From Coniferiporia sulphurascens (taxonomy: Eukaryota > Basidiomycota > Agaricomycetes > Hymenochaetales > Hymenochaetaceae): 64,000 nucleotides of DNA. Location of the stretch: contig NBBA01000018.1 of the NCBI GenBank assembly GCA_002794785.1, forward strand, positions 682,001 to 746,000, read 5' to 3'. The notes under the pieces were generated by a model that was not told where the DNA came from, did not search any database, and saw nothing but the letters and a program-made list of their open reading frames with translations. Positions 47,422 through 56,688 of the stretch are shown here, one piece after another. The stretch's first letter is position 1. Every line of letters begins with the position of its first letter. Both the position numbers and the translations under genes were made by a program.

Positions 47422-47479
47422 AGAGGGCAAAGTGCTCGAAAGACTACCTAGATGGTGGTGGTTAGAGGACAAGGAGGAT

Positions 47480-47492
47480 GCTGCAAAAACAA
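47480..47492. repeat. LINE target-site duplication, right copy
   Basis: Exact repeat of 40452-40464. Confidence 0.9.
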
Positions 47493-47852
47493 ATTCACAC
47501 CGTAATTTAACTATGTTAATGTATGTGGGGAGCCCAAATAGAGGGGTGGGGCGTAATTCTACGCCACAAAATCCGAGTATATTTACTCAGTATAATTGAG
47601 CGGGGGATGGCCCTTTTTGAGGGATGGGAGGATGTTCTCACGGGAGGGGACACAGCCATAAGCTACCGCTGACTAATCTAGCTTTCAAGTTTTGGCAGCC
47701 CCAACCGGATAACTGGAGGCTTCGCCCCCCAATTATGCACCAGGTTATCGACTGTTAAACCGGGGCAAGACTTAGCAAATAACGCGATTCTCTACGCCGG
47801 AGAGCGTCAAACGGGCTTGTCTGTGCAGCAATAGTCCTCAAGGTCGGGGAAA
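47493..47852. other. Intergenic; no gene seen
   Basis: Flank of the LINE and likely upstream region of the next WPDD-family copy. Nothing else recognisable. Confidence 0.4.
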
Positions 47853-48370
47853 ATGAAGACCGGTGCGTATCTGTATTCTACCCTTCCCGGATCGTCAGTT
47901 TAACGTCCTCCAGTATTCTACAGATTCGCAGGCTTTGTTCTTTCCGACGACCGTCTTCATAACCTCGGAACTCAAATCATTCAAAACGCAGATACATTTT
48001 ACGTGGAGGATTCCGAAAGAGGTCTCGATTCTGATGTGTGGCGAGTCAACAGAGACGGACAGGGTTGTCGAGTTATACTCGCCTTTCTTTGCTCGGTATT
48101 TTGAGCGAATGATGGCCGGATCGTCACCCTTGCGTGGAAGTTGGCCAGCAGTGGATCCTCGTCGCTCGTCCGGGGCCTTCGCTCACAGAGACGCCAAACA
48201 ACTTCACCGAAGTCTCATTTGTCCCTGACGAAGAAGAGGAAGACAAGAGAGCAATTGAGTGGTTGAAGGGATATGGGTATTCGGACGAAGAGGTAGAGAA
48301 TATGCAGGTGAGTGCTCCTCGCCAGTGGATTTACGGCTCAGTGGTGTACTCACCTAGTTGCGAATATTAA
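47853..48370 (+). pseudogene. WPDD-family copy 6, frame-broken or with a new intron
   Basis: First exon 47853-47862 (MKT plus one base), a 51-nt intron (47863-47913) at the family position, then VFYRFAGFVLSDDRLHNL, YVEDSERGLDSD and RDGQGCRVILAFLCS. The frame then ends at a TGA, and the WPDRHPCVEVGQQW block lies in another frame. The rest (ILVARPGPSLTETPNNFTEVSFVP, DEEEEDKRAIEWLKGYGYSDEEVENM) is intact to a stop at 48370. A stretch of 53 nt starting GTATTT and ending CCAG covers exactly the damaged block. Removing it would restore the frame, so a working gene with an extra intron is possible. Confidence 0.65.
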
Positions 48371-48708
48371 TAGCATTTACTCAGGTTGCGGTTTTACGAG
48401 TACTTCTTAGACTTGCAGCAAACGTTGTTCACGGCATACGCGGAAATACCCACCTCACATATGAGCGTTGGTCTAAGGTGAGAAAACCCACTTAAGTCCT
48501 AAATCTAAAAATTGATCAACGTCTTTTGCTTCCCCGTTTTTGTGTCAACTTCCAATCGGTAAATAATCGAAACGACGGCACCTCCGACCTTGCGACCGAG
48601 GTTAACGTTATTAGCTCCCGAAAGCAGCACATCACTGGAACGATCTATAACCGAGAACCAGCGACGGAGGAAGTTTAAAGGGAGAAAGAAAAAAGAGAGC
48701 AGAAATAT

Positions 48709-49260
48709 TTAACTTACCTGCCCATTCCCCACTCTGAGCCTGGGTATTAATATTTCAACTGGCCATCGAATAAACCATTGGCGAGTCAGGTCCTTGGACG
48801 AGCACGATATACAAATGTACGTGCCGGCCATTACTCCCGAGCCACAGGCCAAGAGCGGTAAGCAGGAAACCTCAGCTCCATCGCAATGATATGAAGGATG
48901 TTGGTGTCTCCCCACTGGCTCCTTCCCCTTGCCCTTCGAATCCCTCACCTGACACGTTGACTAGCAGGCTTTACTCATACACTTTCGTACTGAGCCATCC
49001 GACGCCAACGATATGGAACACGGATTCTCCCCGGCGGATACAAAAACGTAATGTCATTATAAAGAAACGGATGAGGACTTTGGTGCAGAGACAAACGGGG
49101 CGTTTGTATTTATGGGAGGAACAGGACGCGCGATGTTTCTCATTCTCAATGGATCGGATTGACTTACGTACCTCCAGGGGCCTGGCCCTACTCTCAGGAT
49201 CCTCCGGACAGACTCCATCTAACCCACAGCACGGAGCACGCGCACCGCGCGTTGTCTTTG
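48709..49260 (-). pseudogene. Decayed gene of the duplicated arm, right copy
   Basis: On the minus strand, fragments MRNIARPVPPINTNAPF (about 49090-49143), GKGKEPVGR and MAGT...SSKDL (48709-48948) match the left arm and the copy at 37.4 kb. The fragments are in separate frames with stops. Function unknown. Confidence 0.4.
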
Positions 49261-50746
49261 ATGTCCAAATTTTAGACTGATCGACATTTCCGAATACCCT
49301 ATGTGTTCTATCCGACGACAGTTCCGCACGTCTACTGTGCGTCGTTCCGTGTCAATGCTGCAACGCGCTTGGATCATTCATGCTTCTGGGTTGGTGCGGG
49401 TCCTACTGGAAATTAGACTTCATACCGGTCACACTCACCCCAGTCAATCAGGCCAACAATAAAAGTTGCTTTTGTCTCCCGCACCGCTGCACTATTCAGA
49501 GTCGCGTCTTCTGATCTTCACTCCGTGTACGGGTTGACAGCAGTATAAATGGCGGCGAAAAGGATGATGTTAGCACCGATATTTCCGGGACCACATCGGT
49601 AAATAGGCATCCAGGAAACCGACATCTGGTGCGCGCCCGCCGCCCCAGTTGCCCTCACTCACTTTGTGGCGATCCATGTGATTGATTTGGATTCGGACCC
49701 GTTGTCTAATCTCCTTCGTGGCCGCCGCTTCGCCGTCACTATTCGGACCCGTGGCCTTGCGGAAATGGTAAACCACAGCGCCGCTGCGGGGCTAACGTCG
49801 GCGCAAGAGCGGGGCATGCACTCCTTGCATGAAGGAGTACGCGGAACGTCCGATATCGGGCACATCGGCTAATGTGAGGCCTCCCGACGCGTAGAATCGT
49901 CTCAATTGCTTACATTCGCTTTATCGCACAAAATGTGCTTAGACTGATGTTTCCCGCCGTCAATTGACACGGTGACCATTAACGTAGGAATGCTGACGTT
50001 GTTTCCAGAGTTGGGGACGTGGATGAACGTCAACAAACATAGTTCTGCGTCAAAGAGTAGAGATCAGGGATCAACAAGTCATCCGCGGGTATGCGTACTG
50101 AAGTCTGAAAACCTGAGTTTGATATGCGCAGCGAAAAAGCAAGGCTGGAGACGTATGCTCGGGGCTATCGGCTTTTCTGCGGTAATATCTGACAAGGCAG
50201 TAGCTTGGCTTACGATGCTTCTACTTCAAGCTCGGCGAATGATTTAAAACATACTGTTTATGCATATCCAATTGGCGCCTATATGCCAGCGCTTGTCTAA
50301 TCCCCACCGCAACTTGGAAGCCAGGCCTATCAGCTTCTGAACCATCCAGCCGATTTTGGTTCCCTGCCAACCTGGAATAATTTCTGGCCTTTAGAATAGC
50401 GTCATCATATATGCCTTCAACTCCGGGAACCTGACCTTATCCTGAAGAGCTACATCACTGCGATGAGAGTGCTTGTTACAGGATGTACCGGGGCATTGAA
50501 GCTCGGTCTGAGATCAAACATGCTACGAGGAAACGTCTATATGTCTGTTTCCTGGTTGACACCAACAGGATTCCCTTGATAAATCGCTAGCGCGAGGCGT
50601 ACGTACTCTGAAGGAATGGAAGGGGTTAGACACCTTGGTTCGGTCTTCCAGAACTTGACTTTTGAAGGCCTTCTAGTCTTGCTTACTTTAGGACCTTCCT
50701 GACCTAACCCGTCGAACTTCCATGATCAAACAGCCACGGGAGAACA

Positions 50747-50753
50747 TATAAAA
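50747..50753 (+). promoter_or_regulatory. TATA box of SSP3
   Basis: TATAAAA followed by GCCTGCT, about 95 bp upstream of the ATG at 50846. Spacing and downstream bases match SSP1. Confidence 0.6.
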
Positions 50754-50845
50754 GCCTGCTATTCTTATCGTCTGCCTTACAGCAAGTCCTCGCTGCAATC
50801 CTTTGCTATACGCCAAAACCCTCTTCCCATTGAACTTATTCAACC

Positions 50846-51558
50846 ATGCGCACATTCAGCTTCATCGAGTTTGTTATCTGTCTCGCCTGCTTTACATTCT
50901 GTAATGCACGCAGTCTCGCCGAGAGCGCCATAGTACGCGACGTACCCATTGCAAGCAGACAAGTAGTCAGTCCACCATCGCCCGCCTCTGCGATTATCCA
51001 AGGCCTCGTGTCCCAGGTTCAGCCCCTCATCAGTGCAATGCGTGAGTTTCGCAATGTCTTTTACGATTCGTATCTGTTCTCCTCTTTATTTACGTTTTAA
51101 ACTATGTACCTTTACTGATGCGTTATGTTACTAGAAATCGCTGAAAATGCGAACAACGGCTCTACCGCGTTCTTCGTCCAGAATATCGAGTCCATTACAC
51201 AGAGTGTCCAACAAGCAACCACGGAAATCACACAACTCAGTGTAAACGCAACTGTGGGTATTTCTGGCGGTCCCAATGGTGGCGCGTCTTTGGAAGCTAG
51301 CCTATCAATCCTGTTGGCAAGTACTCTACATGATATAACTTATTTCTCTGGATGCTTATCTCTCCTGATCCGCAGGGGGCATTCCATGTTCCGACTGTGT
51401 CCAATTCTGTTCCCGCAGATGGTCAAAGTCTGACTCCGTTGTCAGATGTCAGCAATGCCGACGCGCCGAATCCTCTGGAACTTGTAACCTCCATCCTGGA
51501 TCTCGTAACCGCCATCTTGAAGCTCGTGTCCGCTATCAGCAGCCTTGGTAAATCTTAA
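50846..51558 (+). CDS. Small secreted protein SSP3 (186 aa, 3 exons)
   Basis: Exons 50846-51041, 51135-51316 and 51376-51558. The second intron starts GCAAGT and ends CGCAG, so it is GC-AG; the equivalent SSP1 intron starts GTAAGT. Seen: signal peptide MRTFSFIEFVICLACFTFCNA, then SAIIQGLVSQVQPL, ENANNGSTAFFVQNIESITQ, SVQQATTEITQL and C-terminal NADAPNPLELVTSILDLVTAILKL...SLGKS. It is the closest paralogue of SSP1. It faces metacaspase B tail to tail, with about 540 bp between the stop codons. Secretion is predicted; the biochemical role is unknown. Confidence 0.84.
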
Positions 51559-52095
51559 TGGTCGATCAGCGGCGGCCTGCTTCATGAGCTGGCGGAGAAA
51601 TTGTTCGCTTGGCCTCTGGAAAGTTCCCGGAGTTCATCGAAGTGGTGTGGTATCCGATTTTGCTTTCTTTCGTGCCCAAGTAGCGGTATCCTGCCTGCAA
51701 TTTGGCTCGTAGTTTTTTTTTTCGTCCTACCTTTCCGTTATGCGATTTGCGTGGGACGTCACTTTCTAGTGATTTTTTCTTCGCTGCAATGCTGCATTAC
51801 TTTGATTTGTTCTTTACGTATGAATTTGTTGTCCTTACATGATGTTAAATGTGACTATGTGCTGTTAAAGGGAGTGGTGTTCAGAGGGAAGGGAGGAAGG
51901 GAAGTATCACCGGCCTAGTACATACACGACTGAGATGAAGGGGAAAGGAAAATATTTACAAGTCCGAGCGGCAAGCGCGCATATATACTTACAAAAAATA
52001 CAAAGTCAGTATTGTGGAATCTTCTCGCACGTCTCTCCCCGGCACAGACTGTCCCCCGAGAAAGTCCAACCAGAGACCAACCGTCTCCAGGGTTC

Positions 52096-54240
52096 TTATA
52101 GGTCGAAAAAATCGTTCATGTTCTACAAACACAATTTAGTACCAGTATCCAATTCGAAAAACGAACGTTGACATACAATCGCGTGTGTGCTAGAGAGCTG
52201 CGCCGGATTACCAGCGTGTCAGAATATGCAACATCCATCAGCAGCGGTAAATGTCCTGACCTGCGGACTTTGCATCGTTTGCCATCTGAGCAGCTGGGTC
52301 CTGCATTAAAGTCTGTTTATATTGTCAAAAGAGGAAACCAATGCCTTGACTTACCGAACGGACGAAAGAAGGTCGCCGTATGTGCTTCTCCTTCGTGGTC
52401 CTGATACGGACAGTGAACACAAGTTAGACCCTAGATCAAATACGGGTGACTCATCTACTTACTCAAGCTCCGTATGAAGGCCTGGAATGGTCATCCCGAG
52501 GAAGAGCGATGAATAACCATGGCTTTGCTCGAGGAAAAAGGCCCGCTTACCTGGGTCAGCATGCCCATTACACGCCTCTCACCACCAACCCTCTTCTCCC
52601 ACGCACGTTCTGAATCTTCGCATGCGGCCAAAAGAACGACATCACCGTCGCTGTGCTTCCGCATAAATGCACGATCTTGGAACGTAGACTGTATCGGCGA
52701 GACAGCATTGAATGGAAGGTCTAAGGAATATCAGCGCCTCTGACTAAAAAATTAAGGATAGTGATCGGACCTAGACCTGTGCCGGATGAGCAGCAGTCCA
52801 GCAGCGCCTGGTAATTATAGTTTCAGCTTTGATTGCGTCTTGATGTCATTCGGGAAACAAGCACTAACGGTTAAGCGGCAGCGGGCAGGCAGGGGCTTGA
52901 CTATGGTCTCATGTAGTTCATCATCTACCAGCATCTTTCCGTCGCAAGTGAAGAGCACTGATAAACGAAGGTGTCAATGGTGTATTTTTTCGTCTGGGAC
53001 ATGGACTAGCCTTCATCCATCCCATCATCCTCATCTCCATCTAAGTCAGGTATTTGACCACCATGCCCAGAGACTGAAAGTTGTTGGTATCATCAGTCAA
53101 CCGGTGTTTGTCTTCAACTTATGTCTCCTTACAGTAAAAGAAGAGATGGTCGCCGGCTTCGGCCCCTTCGACGAGTTTCCTGAGCTCACGTCTCTGCATG
53201 AGGAGAAGTACCGTCAGAAAGGTCAGACGCTGAAAAATTGACGACACTTGCGATGTTTTCCAATGTCGGCTGGCTTTCGGGTAGAATATCATCATCCTTT
53301 AGAACCTTGAGGCATCCTGCATCCCAACCGTACACATCTCCTCCCGTGATTAATCTCTTTACGTCCTTTTGCGAACACCTAGTGAGTACCATACCTTGAA
53401 GCAGCTTCCTGATTTCGTCGACGTCGTGATGAGGTCCCCTGAGGCTCTTTCCACGAAGCTCTTCATTCATTTCATATTTTATGCCAATCTGCAGATACGG
53501 AATTTAAAAGACCCTTCCAGAGGAAAGTTTGAAGTGAGACATACAAGGAGGGCTTTACGGCGGGGAACATGACCGTTCAATGCCGGACTAGCAGTTCCCC
53601 CTACCACGTCGTCGTCGTAACTTTCGGGTTCATCGCAAACGGTGTAGACGGGAGCGGGTTCGAGGCAGCTGTCCGGCTCGTCATAGACGACGTTATTGAG
53701 GGTGCGCCCGAGATAGCGTTCCGGCTCGTCGCTGGTCGAGTAGCCAGGAGAAGGCTCTAGGTAGCTATCCGGTTCGTCGCAGATGAAATAGCTTGGAGAA
53801 GGTTCAGGATAGCTATCTGGCTCATCCCAAATGATATGATAGCTAAGAGGCTCGTCGCAGACGACCTCGTCGATTGTGGCTTGAAGATAATTATCAGTTT
53901 TATCGTAGGAGATGAGCTGGTCCTGCAACTCGATTTCTTCGGGACATTTATTTGGATAGTTGAATGAGTGGTCTTCGAGTTCGGATTGGGAGATACTATT
54001 CGGTTCCGTAGACAGTCCAGAAACGCAAAGCTTTGAGATCCCTTCCGATAGCAAATTCCTGTGTACCAGAAAGTATAAGCTCTGGGTGACTAGACCCGTA
54101 TTTAATTTGTTGAACGGTAGAACGTACGAAACAGATGGAAGAAACTCGTCGGTCGGGCCAGCCGAGTTGGACCTTGCCAGAGGGGGGCAATAATCTTCGG
54201 CATCATCATCGCCAAAGAATATGTTGGAAAAGTATTCCAT
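52096..54240 (-). CDS. Type I metacaspase, copy B (about 13 exons)
   Basis: Start MEYFSNIFFGDDD at 54240; last exon NMNDFFDL-stop at 52096. The N-terminal extension carries six copies of a 16-residue repeat around DEPDSYLEPSP. The catalytic domain follows: RRKALL-IGIKYEMNEEL, YGWDAGCLKVLKDD, LVEGAEAGDHLFF, SGHGGQIPDLDGDEDDG (catalytic His), DDELHETIVKPLP, ALLDCCSSGTGL-DLPFN (catalytic Cys), FMRKHSDGDVVLLAACEDSE, GMLTQ-AFIRSL, YGDLLSSV and LSSTHAI. Two introns have GC donors (GCAAGT starting at 53251, GCTAGT starting at 53010). The second intron of copy A and the N-terminal intron here are small, and the latter's acceptor is uncertain. All exons join in frame, so the gene looks intact at roughly 450-460 aa. 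Nearly identical to copy C. Confidence 0.82.
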
Positions 54241-55768
54241 AGTGATTAAGGGTTATCCAGAACCCGTGTAGATGATAAATAGATGTTAATTGTCGTTCGC
54301 AGAGGCACAAAAGAAAGACAAAAGAAACGAAGCGACCCGCTAAATCCGCAGCTTTGGTGGGATACCATGACTTAGCTGTTCATCATGGGAACTTGAACGC
54401 CTACTTGAGGACATGCACAATAATCAACTCCTGAAATCTGTGAAACAGATTGACAGCATCCACGAACTGGCACCGTTCTCTTCACTGCCAATATGAAACT
54501 TGACAGTTATTCTCCCTTGCGTAAGCGCCTTCCACCTCCCTAACCTGGACAGGTAGTACAACAGAGAAACGGATGTTGATCCATCTTGTGCGTATCACCG
54601 AGAACGCGTAACGATGTGAAAATTCAACCCGAAAGTTGTGTATAATTTTAACGTTAGAAGATCAGCAACGTCTTGCAGTGCGCGCTGTGGGAACTGCTGT
54701 ACAGTCGAACTTACCGTATGGTATACCTCTCCTAATGCATAACTTCCTTTAATGCATGGGCTTGGGCTTCCACCAAGTCGGTAGATAGCCTGGAAATCCC
54801 TATAAGATAATGGTAGGGCCAGCTGCGCTGGCAGGGCCCGATACCTTTCAAGTTCTTGGATTGAGTTATTCATATCATGGACTGCAAGATCATGAAGATG
54901 GGGTTTGACCATAATGCCGTGCGGTTCGAGCATCACATCAGCTCCTTAGGTGACTGGCTATATATTTCCAGGCAGTCCTTCTTGTGTGTGAGCGGCTCGG
55001 AAGGAACGGTAATGCGAGCTGCACAGACGCTTCGTGCGCCTTCTTGCTGTCCTGATCTTTCAATACAATGAAACGAAAACGGATGTATGCGGCAGAGACG
55101 AGGAGAGGCATGCAAATGACCCCAACAAGAGCAAACTCTCAGTGGAAGGCAACATTAAAAATGGCACTGGTAATAATCACCGCACCCCTCCAGACAATTA
55201 GTGCGGGGGTAACACCAGCAAGACCAATCACCTTCTGAGGGTTGTTGCTCAAGCTAGCAGTCGGATGCTTCACTTTCGTCGTGTCTTGCCGGGATGCCCT
55301 AGGCCACATGACTAATCCAGCTAACGTAAAGGCCGTGACTGGGCACACATAAAAAAGGCAAGTTGGGAACAAGCCGCGGCTTGGCATTACATAAAAAGAG
55401 ATACCGCGGGGCCCAACAACCCCCCGACAAGCAGCTGAAGCCCCGGAAGAGAAGGGCGGCATGGTACGGTAGGGAAAAGCGAGATGGCGACAACATCGGG
55501 GCGGTCGAGAGAAAGCCTTCTCGGCTTGTCCCGCCGCCCACTCGGCGTCTCTTTCCTCGAGTGCGTGAGAAATGGGCATACATGTTACCTAATCAGTGTT
55601 ATACTAGGCGCCCAATCTCATGGGTTTCTTTTCCGAGTTTTACCCAATGTTCCCTGATCCTTCGTAAGGCCAGCAAGAGGCGGCGGTGCAATCTATTTAA
55701 TTGCATCAACAACTGACAGGAAATGGGCTCGGAGAACCTTAATGCAGAGGTGAAAAAACAAAACGGAT
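54241..55768. other. Metacaspase B upstream region and diverged part of tandem unit 1
   Basis: Bases 54241-54560 match 58844-59200 and probably hold the promoter. The dispersed hairpin repeat lies at 54807-54846. Several ORFs of 90-146 codons overlap on both strands without family features or conservation in the second unit. Confidence 0.4.
54807..54846. repeat. Dispersed hairpin repeat, second copy
   Basis: Matches 11115-11153 (core GGGCCAGCTGCGCTGGC); absent from the equivalent place in tandem unit 2. Confidence 0.65.
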
Positions 55769-55819
55769 TTGACTTATGTTTGTCGTGGTGTGTGTCTGTG
55801 TGCCGAAAAGAAGGTGGTA

Positions 55820-56110
55820 ATGTCTCCTGATGGCATAAATGCGTTTTCGCCTGAGCTAATTGATTCAATAGCTTCCGCTTTGCCGTACGCAGCATTTCAA
55901 GCATCCCCTTTTGCTTTACCTTTATGCCGCTATTGCGCTCGTGAATTTTTTTACTCTTTCGTTTCACACGAATCCTCTAAACTCCAGATAATTCTCTCAG
56001 AAGGCCCCGAACCCGTCGACATACTCGAGACTCACCGTAAAAAAGCGGAAATCTCTATGGAACGGGAGCAGTACTCTACTTTGCATGTTACAACCATAAC
56101 CAAGAACTAA
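55820..56110 (+). CDS. Hypothetical ORF duplicated with the metacaspase, unit 1
   Basis: Frame beginning MSPDGINAFSPELIDSIASALPYAAFQ, with SKLQIILSE and EPVDILETHRKKAEIS; the same stretches recur in unit 2 at 60263. Conservation is stronger here than in the neighbouring spacer, which suggests a coding exon. No domain is recognised and the full exon structure is not clear. Confidence 0.35.
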   Translation: MSPDGINAFSPELIDSIASALPYAAFQASPFALPLCRYCAREFFYSFVSHESSKLQIILSEGPEPVDILETHRKKAEISMEREQYSTLHVTTITKN

Positions 56111-56688
56111 GGAAATTCCCGAGTCGATCAGACTGGCGCAAGCTTATGGATGCAGCTTATCTACAGGTATCACACACGTCGTTCTGATGCACATTGGGCC
56201 ATATTTATACCTTAAGTTCAGCGCTGGCCGTTTTTTTTGCAAGGACAAACGCCAAACCGTATATGCATCATCTATAAAGGGAAAGAGGTCGTAGAAGACG
56301 GTACTTACTGCAGTTATCACATGCTTCAGCTCTAGGTAGGGCCAAAATCGAACGTTTCTTTAGTGATTGTAAGTAGCCTGAACTTGAAGATCAATTTCGG
56401 CCTTTTGACTTTACGCATGACTTTGTTGTCCTTACATGACGTTAAATATGACTATGTGCTGTTGAGGGGAGTAGTGCTCAAAAGGAACAAAAGGAAAGGA
56501 GGAAAGGAAGTACATACACTACTGAGACGAAGGGGAAAGGAAAATATTTACATGTCCGAGCGGCAAGCGCGCATATATATCTTACAGAAAATACAAAGTC
56601 AGTATTGTGAAATCTTCTCACACGCCTCTTCCCGGCACAGACTGTCCCCCGAGAAAGTCCAACCAGAGACCAACCGTCTTTAGGATTC

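Larger units (their letters stand above)
40465..47479 (-). mobile_element. Non-LTR retrotransposon (LINE, Tad1/I-like), 7.0 kb
   Basis: The element ends in a 14-nt A tail (T run 40465-40478 on plus). It is flanked by a 13-bp target-site duplication (40452-40464 and 47480-47492). It encodes a Gln-rich ORF1, a CCHC zinc-knuckle region, an APE-type endonuclease, a reverse transcriptase and an RNase H. The presence of RNase H and APE endonuclease places it near the Tad1/I groups. The reading frames are broken by point mutations, so this copy is dead, but the flanks are still exact. Confidence 0.92.
48540..52310. repeat. Right arm of the large inverted duplication (partner 19893-23620)
   Basis: See the left arm. 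This arm holds SSP3 and the 3' end of an intact metacaspase (B), whereas the left arm keeps only a metacaspase relic. Confidence 0.75.
51818..56407. repeat. Tandem segmental duplication, unit 1
   Basis: From CTTTACGTATGA onward the sequence aligns with 56408 onward. It covers metacaspase B, its promoter, a diverged middle part (54.6-55.4 kb) and a small ORF region. Unit length is about 4.6 kb. Confidence 0.85.

Noticed and set aside
55139..55583. Two overlapping minus-strand ORFs of 94 and 146 codons
   Set aside because: Not conserved in the sister tandem unit and no family features.
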